From a virus: 25,375 nt of DNA. Position 1 is the stretch's first letter, and each line of letters starts with the position of its first letter. A program made the translations under genes and the position numbers. The DNA is taken from positions 1 to 25,375 of the IMG/VR virus record IMGVR_UViG_3300022841_000063. The stretch is one strand, 5' to 3'. The notes beneath the pieces are model-generated. The model was given only the letters and a program-made list of their open reading frames with translations. It did not search any database and had not been told where the DNA came from. Of this stretch, positions 6,770 to 12,460 are shown one piece after another.

Positions 6770-7044
6770 TGAGTTTTGTTAAAGGTGATGTAGTAAGTGT
6801 AGTAACTCTTTCAGGAGAGTATATGGGCAAGTACAATCAGAATCATGCAGACGGTGGGTTGACGTTAGATGATCCTCGTATGTTGATTGCTGGTGATGAA
6901 GGTGTTGGTTTCGCTCGTGGTATTTGCATGACTGGTATTGAGAATGTCAATACTGTTCGTTTCAAAGATTATGTTTATGTAACACCAACCAACGCAGAGT
7001 TTGAGAAAGCGTATCGTACAGCAGTAAGCGGCATCATTCTGTGA
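6769..7044 (+). CDS. Small beta-rich conserved phage protein
   Basis: A 91-residue protein starting MSFVKGDVVSVVTLSGEYMGKY, a pattern of short beta strands like SH3-type or LSm-type barrels, followed by LTLDDPRMLIAG and a MTGIENVNTVRFKDYVYV tail. The ATG shares its A with the thyX stop codon (TAATG), so it is translated with thyX. I recall related proteins in marine T4-like phages with the same 'G-D-V-V-S-V-V-T-x-S-G-E' opening, but no function is known to me. No catalytic residues stand out. Confidence 0.75.
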   Translation: MSFVKGDVVSVVTLSGEYMGKYNQNHADGGLTLDDPRMLIAGDEGVGFARGICMTGIENVNTVRFKDYVYVTPTNAEFEKAYRTAVSGIIL

Positions 7045-7187
7045 ATTCAAAGAAAGCGAAATTGTTTCGTAAAGTAGGAAAGGTTGACAAACGGTCAAAG
7101 TCCTTGTATAATAGTCTAACTAGCAAAGAAAAAGAATTGTTAGGCGAGATTTATAAAGTAGCAAAACAAAAACAGTTGGAGAAATAA
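7041..7187 (+). CDS. 48-residue basic protein, GTG start
   Basis: Encoded from GTG 7041 (sharing GTGA with the preceding stop) to TAA 7185-7187. The product, beginning NSKKAKLFRKVGKVDKRSKS and ending in a charged helix, is Lys/Arg-rich and starts like a family of very short T4-like phage proteins ('M-N-x-K-K-A-K-x-x-R'). The tail of this gene (TTGGAGAAATAA) doubles as the ribosome site of the next one, and a perfect promoter lies inside it at 7084-7112. Coding status rests on the coupled start, the intact frame and composition. Confidence 0.6.
   Translation: MNSKKAKLFRKVGKVDKRSKSLYNSLTSKEKELLGEIYKVAKQKQLEK
7084..7112 (+). promoter_or_regulatory. Perfect-consensus sigma-70 promoter within a small gene
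   Basis: TTGACA (7084-7089), 17 bases, TATAAT (7107-7112). Both hexamers and the spacing are exact consensus even though the DNA is also coding for the 48-residue protein. The transcript would start near 7119 and cover the genes from 7189 to the gp33-like gene. Confidence 0.85.
7178..7182 (+). promoter_or_regulatory. Ribosome binding site deciding an ATT start
   Basis: GGAGA, 6 bases before ATT 7189, embedded in the last codons of the upstream 48-residue gene. No ATG, GTG or TTG occurs in frame between the preceding in-frame stop (TAG 7159-7161) and the first family-conserved residues, so this site points to the ATT. Confidence 0.65.
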
Positions 7188-7188
7188 C

Positions 7189-7740
7189 ATTAATATATTC
7201 TATTTACATCAAGATCCTGTAATATGTGCTGAACAGCACAACGACAAGCACGTGGTAAAGATGTGTGTAGAGTATGCACAACTGTTATCGACTGCACAAA
7301 GATGTATTGATGGCGAATTCTGGAACGGTAGAACAACTAATGGTCGTAAGATTGCTAGGTACTTCCACCCAGACTCTGCCATGAATCATACGCTGTATAA
7401 AGCAACACACATCAATCATCCATCGTCTATCTGGTGCAGAAAATCAGTACAGAATTATCAGTGGTTGTATGATATGTGGATTGCATTATGTTTTGAGTTT
7501 GAAAGACGTTATGGCAAGAAGCATCTGTCGTTTGTTAAATTAGAGTACTATCTCTTAGTTCCACCAGCAAACATACCTACGGATGGGTTCACACAACCTA
7601 CTCCTGCTATGGGTTCACACAAGCATTGCATAGTAGAAGGAGATTCATTAACATCGTATCGTAACTACTACAGAGAAGCGAAGCGTGATTTCGCAGTATG
7701 GACAAAGAGAAATATCCCAGAATGGTGGAGAGTTAATTAA
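7189..7740 (+). CDS. Conserved phage protein (N-I-F-x-L / D-K-H-V-V-K family), apparent ATT start
   Basis: A 183-residue product if read from ATT 7189. The N terminus then becomes (M)NIFYLHQDP, then CAEQHNDKHVVKMCVEYAQ, matching my recollection of a very common tailed-phage family that begins 'M-N-I-F-x-L-x-x-D-P' and keeps 'C-D-K-H-V-V-K-M', 'L-Y-K-A-T-H-x-N-H-P-S', 'N-Y-x-W-L-Y' and the C-terminal 'S-Y-R-N-Y-Y-x-x-(A/K)-K'. Starting at GTG 7252, the first standard start codon, would delete the conserved 21-residue front, including a possible His/Asp/His ligand cluster. GGAGA lies 6 bases ahead of the ATT. The several conserved His residues suggest a metal site, but I know of no demonstrated function. 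The last bases overlap the next ATG (TAATG). Confidence 0.75.
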   Translation: MNIFYLHQDPVICAEQHNDKHVVKMCVEYAQLLSTAQRCIDGEFWNGRTTNGRKIARYFHPDSAMNHTLYKATHINHPSSIWCRKSVQNYQWLYDMWIALCFEFERRYGKKHLSFVKLEYYLLVPPANIPTDGFTQPTPAMGSHKHCIVEGDSLTSYRNYYREAKRDFAVWTKRNIPEWWRVN

Positions 7741-8492
7741 TGGCAAAGAAGGCGAAGTTTACACCAAAACCTAAGAAAACTTTGGTACCTGCTCCTAACT
7801 GGGAGAAACTTGAGAAGGCGAATACAGAAGAGAAGCGCATGGCAGCGTGGACTGAATGCGAACAATTCGTTCATGCTGAAGTGACTGATAAAGAATACCT
7901 TCACTCTATGAAGAAGTGGGTGCGCGGTAGTAACTGGAATATGGCAGAGCAAAGTGCCCTATTGCCTGATACGTTCATGTTGCCATTTGCAAAGCATGGT
8001 TGGAAAGCAATTCGATTGGGATATATGCCCGATACTGTTGAAACTTCAATTAAGAAGAATCTTCTACCTTTGCTTGAGAAAGCACAACAACTGAAAGATA
8101 GAATTGCTAGTGATCCTGCGATTCATGCATCAGTGCTTGATAAAGATGAAGACCATGCATTGTATTACCCGAAAGTGAAGGAATGGATAGCAGAGACTAA
8201 GGCGTTTCTGAAGGCGAGTAAAAACTATCAAGAGTCTTCTGATTCTACGATACGTAGTCAGTATCGTACAATGGAAACTTATCTCTACAATCTCAACGCC
8301 TATGTCAGATCAGGAGTGTGGTTAGATTCGCACTATGGCGAAAAGCGCGAGTTCAAGCAAGTCGCTGTATGTGTTTCGCCAGCATACCATGCAGACGGTA
8401 CACAGAAAAGAACTATTGGTATTCACTACTTAGATGTTGGTGGTGTATGGACTGAAGAAATGGAAGGTTATTATAATAATGATGAAACTTGA
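7740..8492 (+). CDS. Conserved hypothetical protein
   Basis: A 250-residue protein. It has a basic, proline-containing N terminus (MAKKAKFTPKPKKTLVPAPN), then Trp- and acid-rich helices (EKRMAAWTECEQFVHAEV; KKWVRGSNWNMAEQ) and a C-terminal part with short strands (RTIGIHYLDVGGVWTEEME). No signal peptide, membrane segment or known catalytic motif is visible. Position between the ATT-start gene and the gp33-like gene, with start and stop overlaps on both sides, says it is co-translated with replication/late-transcription functions. I do not recognise the family. Confidence 0.75.
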   Translation: MAKKAKFTPKPKKTLVPAPNWEKLEKANTEEKRMAAWTECEQFVHAEVTDKEYLHSMKKWVRGSNWNMAEQSALLPDTFMLPFAKHGWKAIRLGYMPDTVETSIKKNLLPLLEKAQQLKDRIASDPAIHASVLDKDEDHALYYPKVKEWIAETKAFLKASKNYQESSDSTIRSQYRTMETYLYNLNAYVRSGVWLDSHYGEKREFKQVAVCVSPAYHADGTQKRTIGIHYLDVGGVWTEEMEGYYNNDET

Positions 8493-8715
8493 AAGTAGTA
8501 TGATGATGACAAAGAGTCGCTTCACTAAGATGGTAGAAGATTGGGTGCGCGAGAAGCAACAACCCTATATGGATGCAGTAGTAGCGATTTGTGAGAACAA
8601 CAACATGGAAGTAGAAGATTGTAAGAAGTACATCTCGCCTGTCATCAAGAACAAAATTGAGGCAGAAGCAATGTCTCTAAATTATTTACCAAGGCAAAAT
8701 ACTTTGCCACTATGA
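8479..8715 (+). CDS. 33: gp33-like late-transcription coactivator
   Basis: A 78-residue protein. The stretch from FTKMVEDWVREKQQPYMD through CKKYISPVIKNKIEAEAM and a C-terminal hydrophobic NTLPL parallels T4 gp33, whose 'F-I-P-S-x-I-I-E-K-I-Q-S-E-A' segment binds the RNA polymerase beta flap and whose end ('N-T-L-D-F-L-L') contacts the sliding clamp. In T4 the gp33 gene lies near gene 32, and here gp32 is the next gene. It would couple the clamp to late promoters of the TATAAATA type seen later in this window. Several ATGs are possible (8479, 8482, 8500 and following); 8479 is chosen for GGAAGG at 8462-8467, but the true start is uncertain. Confidence 0.7.
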   Translation: MMKLESSMMMTKSRFTKMVEDWVREKQQPYMDAVVAICENNNMEVEDCKKYISPVIKNKIEAEAMSLNYLPRQNTLPL

Positions 8716-8724
8716 AAGAAAAGG

Positions 8725-8753
8725 TTGACTTCTGTAAGTTATTATGTTACTAT
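8725..8753 (+). promoter_or_regulatory. Sigma-70-type promoter of gp32
   Basis: TTGACT (8725-8730), 17-base spacer, TACTAT (8748-8753) with TGT directly in front (extended -10). The transcript would begin near 8760, leaving a leader of about 83 bases before the gp32 ATG. Confidence 0.7.
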
Positions 8754-8759
8754 ATACAA

Positions 8760-8842
8760 GTACATTATGAAATACAAGTGGACACAAAAAGCAACACCAT
8801 ACTAGAAACTATACTCTGTAATAATACTAAAGGTAAATAAAT
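8760..8842 (+). promoter_or_regulatory. A-rich leader of the gp32 message
   Basis: About 83 bases, strongly A-rich and with little self-complementarity, with a TACAAGT copy at 8772-8778 (another at 8755-8761 straddles the start site) and several ATACT-like repeats before AAAGG (8829-8833) at the ribosome site. In T4, gp32 represses its own mRNA by binding an unstructured A/U-rich leader; this leader has the right composition. The regulatory role is inference. Confidence 0.35.
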
Positions 8843-9742
8843 ATGTCATTCGCAAATCTAAAACGCAACCGTAACTCAATCTCCGATCTTGTCAGTGCCG
8901 CTGGTGCTGGTTCAGGCGGTGGTGGAGACGCAAAGAAATCCTATAAAGATGAACGTCAGTGGAAACCAACTGTTGATAAAGCAGGCAATGGTTATGCTGT
9001 ACTTCGTTTTCTCCCTGCTCCTGAAACATGTGAAACTCCTTGGGTTCGCTATTGGGATCACGGGTTTAAGGGTCCTACTGGTCAATGGTTCATCGAGAAA
9101 TCTTTGACTTCTATTGGTCAACAAGATCCAGTATCAGAAGCAAACAGTATCCTATGGAACACAGGTACTGATGATAACAAAGCAATTGTTCGTGATCGTA
9201 AGCGCCGTTTGCACTATGTATCAAATGTACTAGTGGTTAGTGATCCATCTAATCCTGCCAATGAAGGCAAAGTATTCATGTACACTTATGGTAAGAAAAT
9301 CTTCGATAAGATCATGGATGTTATGCAACCACAGTTCGCTGATGAGAAACCAGTTAACCCATTCGACTTCTGGGAAGGTGCAGACTTTAAACTGAAGATT
9401 CGTCAAGTTGAAGGGTATCGTAACTATGATAAATCTGAGTTCTCTTCGCCAGCACCTCTAATGGGCGGTGATGATGATCAACTTGAGCAGTTATATGAAA
9501 CTGTTTATGACTTGAGCGAGTTCTCTGATCCTTCTGCCTACAAGACATACGAAGAGTTATCTGCTCGTCTTGCTCTTGTTCTTGGTGAAAAAGCGCCTCG
9601 CACTATTGCACAGACTGTAGCATTAGATACTAATGAAGCGCCTGCGCCTGTACGTGAAGCACCTGCTCCTGTCATGCCTAGTGCCGCTGAAGACGAAGAC
9701 GACACGATGTCTTACTTCGCTAAACTAGCGGCGACAGAATAA
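8843..9742 (+). CDS. 32: gp32 single-stranded DNA-binding protein
   Basis: A 299-residue protein organised like T4 gp32: a short basic N-terminal segment for cooperative binding (FANLKRNRNS, residues 3-12, the 'LAST'-type motif), a core DNA-binding domain (about 35-220, with YAVLRFLPAP, then GKVFMYTYGKKIFDKI), and an acidic C-terminal tail ending EDEDDTMSYFAKLAATE for partner proteins. It coats ssDNA and organises replication, recombination and repair. The core lacks the His/Cys zinc ligands of T4 gp32: the place of the Cys-x-x-Cys reads SLTSIGQQDPVSEAN. That form is familiar from cyanophage and other marine T4-like gp32. The gene has its own promoter and leader and is followed by hairpins and a terminator, consistent with separately controlled high expression. 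Confidence 0.95.
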   Translation: MSFANLKRNRNSISDLVSAAGAGSGGGGDAKKSYKDERQWKPTVDKAGNGYAVLRFLPAPETCETPWVRYWDHGFKGPTGQWFIEKSLTSIGQQDPVSEANSILWNTGTDDNKAIVRDRKRRLHYVSNVLVVSDPSNPANEGKVFMYTYGKKIFDKIMDVMQPQFADEKPVNPFDFWEGADFKLKIRQVEGYRNYDKSEFSSPAPLMGGDDDQLEQLYETVYDLSEFSDPSAYKTYEELSARLALVLGEKAPRTIAQTVALDTNEAPAPVREAPAPVMPSAAEDEDDTMSYFAKLAATE

Positions 9743-9764
9743 CGTCAACTTCATAAGACGTTAT
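9739..9764 (+). repeat. 8-bp inverted repeat overlapping the gp32 stop codon
   Basis: ATAACGTC (9739-9746) and GACGTTAT (9757-9764) form a perfect 8-bp stem with a 10-base loop. The left arm contains the stop codon TAA. It has no U-run, so it is not a terminator by itself; an mRNA 3'-end stabilising or translation-related hairpin is possible. Confidence 0.6.
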
Positions 9765-9797
9765 ATTTGGGAGTAACCCGGTCGAAGATGAAACTAA

Positions 9798-9823
9798 GGG
9801 GACGCGAAAGCGTCCCTTTTTTT
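9798..9823 (+). terminator. Intrinsic terminator after gp32
   Basis: Stem GGGACGC (9799-9805) / GCGTCCC (9810-9816) closed by a GAAA tetraloop and followed by seven T (9817-9823). A textbook Rho-independent terminator for the + strand. It also separates gp32 from the convergent tape-measure-like gene whose stop codon begins 2 bases later. In the opposite direction the stem is not followed by a T-run. Confidence 0.93.
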
Positions 9824-9824
9824 A

Positions 9825-11183
9825 TTAACCAGTCTGATATCTGTTGCGACGGCGATTGCTAGTAGGATTACCAAGCATAGATTCGCTACTAGAAGTTTGT
9901 ACATTGTTCTGTGTTGTTGTAGGAGCATTGACATTATTAACATTTGTGATATTGACTGTTGCGTTACCAGCGACTGCTAATGATTCTTTGCCAATCTGAC
10001 CACTGATTTCATCTCGCATAGTAGACTTGCTCAGTCTCTCGGCGACAGATTTATCTTGAGCAGTAACACCCGCTTTAGCAAGACCTTCTTGACTCATCTC
10101 TGCAAGAGTAGTTCTACTATTTGCTTGACCTATTCTGCGTTGATTTCTCGCACCAGCACCGCCGCTAGAAACCGCAACTGCGTTTTCGGCAGGTGATGTA
10201 GGTCCTGCACCACTCATTATACTAGCAAATTCTTTCTTAAATGCGTCAGTAGAAGATGCTCCAGGAGTCACTAATGCTCTGAGTGCTGCCATTGTACTGT
10301 GACCAACTGCTTTTAATAAATTTCCTATCCAGTCAACAATGTCATTAAACATAGTAGACAAAGAGAAACCTTCGAGTGCTTTAGAAAAACTAGTATCTCC
10401 GAACATCTTCTTCGATAACCAAGCAATACCATTTATAATCATATCAAGCGGAATCATAACTACGTTAATTAGACCCTTCAATATGCCTTTCGAGAATGCT
10501 TGAATCTTATCTACAACAGTTGCACCTACATCGAGACTACTCATCTCTTTAAAGAGTGCTGATATTACTTCGATTGCCACAGTAATAGGAAGAAATATTC
10601 TACCTAACACTCTAAAGAAACCAAAGAACTTGGCGAATGTTGCGCCAAACTTACCAACAAAAGTTGCGATAGGTTGAAAGAACTTTCCTATTGAAGCGAA
10701 GACTTTCTGTAGCACTCCTCCACCAGAAAAGAATTTGCCTATTCTGCCAAAGAAGTCAAGCATAGGTTTAAAGAAAGTTCCTACCTTTGACACTGCTTTA
10801 CCGATTGCTCCATCCGCTGAGAAGATTGCTTTAAACGAATTACCCCATTTAAGAAACACTTTGCCAAGATCAATCTTAATGAACTTTAACATATTGTTGA
10901 GAGTCGTAACAAATCCAGATGTGAAACCAATAACTGCACCAGTAAGACCTGCGACCATTGCAGCAAATCCAAATCCTAGTCCTTCAGTACTTTTTTCTGG
11001 TTTAGTATTTTCTGCAGGTGCGGTAGGAGCAGGCACAGAGATTCTCTCGCGCATCATTTCCATCTCGTCCATTTTATTACTAAACCAAAGCGTAATAAAA
11101 TTATCGAGTCTACGATCAACCCGTTGAAGGGTTTCGTTAGTCTGCATCTGTTCTAGTACTACGTCATCCAGTGTTTGCGCCAT
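9825..11183 (-). CDS. Tail tape-measure-like protein (gp29 position)
   Basis: A 452-residue protein. The first 60 residues are helical and charged; residues about 70-300 are a long hydrophobic/amphipathic helical region rich in F, G, K and A (repeated KVGTFFKP / RIGKFFSGG / SIGKFFQP units spaced roughly 20-30 residues), and the C terminus is Asn/Thr/Ser-rich (VNITNVNNVNAP), as at the end of many tape-measure proteins. Tape measures set tail length and are ejected ahead of the DNA. It is the last gene of the - strand tail cluster, directly after the gp26/gp51-like frameshift pair, the position tape measures take after their chaperones. T4 gp29 is longer (590 residues), so the tail may be shorter. 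No convincing gp29 sequence signature was recognised; assignment is by composition and context. Confidence 0.6.
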   Translation of the reverse strand: MAQTLDDVVLEQMQTNETLQRVDRRLDNFITLWFSNKMDEMEMMRERISVPAPTAPAENTKPEKSTEGLGFGFAAMVAGLTGAVIGFTSGFVTTLNNMLKFIKIDLGKVFLKWGNSFKAIFSADGAIGKAVSKVGTFFKPMLDFFGRIGKFFSGGGVLQKVFASIGKFFQPIATFVGKFGATFAKFFGFFRVLGRIFLPITVAIEVISALFKEMSSLDVGATVVDKIQAFSKGILKGLINVVMIPLDMIINGIAWLSKKMFGDTSFSKALEGFSLSTMFNDIVDWIGNLLKAVGHSTMAALRALVTPGASSTDAFKKEFASIMSGAGPTSPAENAVAVSSGGAGARNQRRIGQANSRTTLAEMSQEGLAKAGVTAQDKSVAERLSKSTMRDEISGQIGKESLAVAGNATVNITNVNNVNAPTTTQNNVQTSSSESMLGNPTSNRRRNRYQTG

Positions 11184-11358
11184 TACTTTCTCTCTCTTGT
11201 TTCTCTTCTTCTAAGGTTTGCATTAACAGTATCAAGTGTACCTCTCTCTCCCAGGGTATCATAAACTCTAACTCTGTTAATGAATACTTATGATACCTGG
11301 ATAGCAAAAAATTAGTCTTAAAATGATTTGCTAGATTGTCGTGAGACAGGCATACTAG
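11164..11358 (-). CDS. 51: gp51-like -1 frame extension of gp26
   Basis: A 64-codon frame running from the slippery site to TGA at 11166-11164. It has no ATG, GTG or TTG before its conserved part (first ATG is at the M-I-P-W-E-R-E block, TTG 18 codons in). The product reads LSHDNLANHFKTNF, then RYHKYSLTELEFMIPWEREV and an acidic helix, a pattern (K-Y/H-x-Y-S-x-x-E-L-E-x-M-x-P-W-E-R) I recall from short gp51-type baseplate hub assembly proteins of marine T4-like phages and from the T-half of tail-assembly chaperones. It begins exactly where a -1 slip on the gp26 message would enter, making a 295-residue gp26-gp51 fusion. It ends 20 bases inside the tape-measure-like gene. The alternative is initiation at a CTG (11349). 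Confidence 0.65.
   Translation of the reverse strand, partial: LVCLSHDNLANHFKTNFLLSRYHKYSLTELEFMIPWEREVHLILLMQTLEEEKQERESNGANTG
11251..11300 (-). repeat. Long stem-loop inside the gp51-like frame
   Basis: TTATGATACCTGG (11288-11300) pairs with CCAGGGTATCATAA (11251-11264), a 13-bp stem interrupted by one bulged base, around a 23-base loop. It lies about 57 bases downstream of the slippery site in the - strand message. It could be a distant stimulator of frameshifting, a translational control element for the tape-measure gene, or chance. Confidence 0.6.
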
Positions 11359-12050
11359 AAAAAACTCTGCATTCCCTCCAGTACAACATTATTATGTGTA
11401 CCACATTTTTCACAGTCAAACTTAACTTCATGCTTAACTGAAGGCATATCTTTTAAATAGGATGACACCATTTCGAACTGCTGTTGTGTCATCGAATCAA
11501 TAAACGCATCAATACTCTCTGTTGATTCGTCTGCCATTACGATTCGTTCTTCTTCAGTAATAACAGTCTTCATACACTTACCAAGAACACTGAATCCTGC
11601 TTGTGACTCATCTTCACTGAAGTCGACCATCGAATAACTTGGATACATCATCTCTACTGAGATAGTATCACTTAATTTTATAATGTTACTCTTCTTACCA
11701 ACTTTACATTCAATCTCACCGATATCAACAATAGTCTCATTTTCATGGTCACAATCAGAACACGCGACATTTAATGTAACAACTTCACCAACAGACTTTG
11801 CTCTGATCTGAAGAAACATATATTCAATATCAAATGTTGTCAATTCATTTCGTTTGATAGCATTACCGTCAAGACATGCCATAACTGTATCGAGTACTGC
11901 GTTCATTATCTGAGTAACATCTTTTGATTCCGACGCTAACAGTAGAATCTTTTCTTCTTTGACCAAGTAAGGTCTATACTTTACTTTCTTCTTCAATGAT
12001 GGAACTGTCAACTCATATTTGGGTGTATCATTTAACGATGGTAATGCCAT
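11355..12050 (-). CDS. 26: gp26-like baseplate hub assembly protein
   Basis: A 231-residue member of the T4 gp26 / T4_baseplate family: MALPSLNDTPKYELTVPS opening, a KYRPYLVKEEKILLLAS block (residues 24-40), paired CxxC motifs at Cys97/Cys100 and Cys213/Cys216 that probably bind one metal together, and an EGMQSFF end. In T4, gp26 and gp51 are needed to assemble the baseplate hub; in tail operons generally, proteins in this position act as tape-measure chaperones. The terminal Phe-Phe is encoded by the slippery TTT-TTC just before TAG, so ribosomes may extend it with the gp51-like domain. AAGGAAG (12063-12057) is the ribosome site. The upstream neighbour is IscU, so an iron-sulfur rather than zinc cluster on the four Cys is conceivable but unproven. 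Confidence 0.85.
   Translation of the reverse strand: MALPSLNDTPKYELTVPSLKKKVKYRPYLVKEEKILLLASESKDVTQIMNAVLDTVMACLDGNAIKRNELTTFDIEYMFLQIRAKSVGEVVTLNVACSDCDHENETIVDIGEIECKVGKKSNIIKLSDTISVEMMYPSYSMVDFSEDESQAGFSVLGKCMKTVITEEERIVMADESTESIDAFIDSMTQQQFEMVSSYLKDMPSVKHEVKFDCEKCGTHNNVVLEGMQSFF
11358..11379 (-). promoter_or_regulatory. Programmed -1 frameshift signal
   Basis: On the - strand: GGAGG (11379-11375), 10 bases, then T TTT TTC (11364-11358), then the gp26 stop TAG (11357-11355). The heptamer is a perfect X XXY YYZ slippery site in the gp26 frame; the Shine-Dalgarno-like element has the same 10-base distance known to stimulate -1 slipping in E. coli dnaX; the stop codon directly after the P/A-site pair would promote pausing. 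A -1 slip continues into the 64-codon gp51-like frame. Confidence 0.7.
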
Positions 12051-12083
12051 TATTTAACTTCCTTAATAATTTAATTTAGTTCT

Positions 12084-12458
12084 TTATTTATTTCTGTAAT
12101 CTGCGATAGCAGACTTGATTGCGTCTTCTGCTAGGACGGAACAATGTATCTTAACAGGAGGTAATGCTAACTCTTCTGCCAGTTCTGTATTCTTGATTGT
12201 GTTTGCTTTATCCAAGGTCAGACCAATGACCCATTCAGTAAGCAGACTACTAGAAGCAATAGCAGAACCACAACCATAGGTTTTAAATTTAGCATCTTCT
12301 ATTATTCCTTCTTCGCTTACTCTTATCTGTAGTCTCATAACATCACCACACGCAGGAGCACCTACCATACCAGTGCCCACGTTCTTGTCATGTTCGTCCA
12401 TCTTTCCCACGTTTCGGGGATTCTCGTAATGGTCTAGTAACTTCTCACTGTATGCCAT
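12084..12458 (-). CDS. iscU: Iron-sulfur cluster scaffold protein IscU
   Basis: A 124-residue protein colinear with bacterial IscU (about 128). It keeps every key residue at E. coli numbering: Cys37 and Asp39 (GAPACGDVM), Cys63 (KTYGCGSAIASSS), the LPPVK HscA-recognition motif at 99-103, and His105-Cys106 (KIHCSVLAEDA). It opens with the usual SEKLLDHYENPRNVG. IscU receives sulfur from the cysteine desulfurase IscS and iron to build [2Fe-2S] clusters for transfer. No iscS, hscA/B or ferredoxin gene is in the window, so it would plug into host machinery. It sits 2 bases after the tail-tube-family gene and 33 bases before gp26, inside a structural operon. The likely sources are acquisition from a bacterial host; likely roles are charging a phage tail Fe-S protein or supporting host enzymes during late infection. 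Confidence 0.95.
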   Translation of the reverse strand: MAYSEKLLDHYENPRNVGKMDEHDKNVGTGMVGAPACGDVMRLQIRVSEEGIIEDAKFKTYGCGSAIASSSLLTEWVIGLTLDKANTIKNTELAEELALPPVKIHCSVLAEDAIKSAIADYRNK

Positions 12459-12460
12459 AT

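Noticed and set aside
7151-7158. TATAAAGT as a late promoter
   Set aside because: Two mismatches at the end of the late consensus and located within a coding region between early genes.
7252-7740. GTG 7252 as the start of the gene after the 48-residue protein
   Set aside because: It would remove 21 conserved N-terminal residues and has no ribosome site, unlike ATT 7189.
10735-11127. 130-residue frame on the + strand
   Set aside because: Opposite the tape-measure-like gene; composition is that of an antisense reading of hydrophobic helices.
11319-11353. ATG-started 11-codon frame right after the gp26 stop as a start for gp51
   Set aside because: It is in a third frame and stops after 11 codons; it does not lead into the conserved gp51-like segment.
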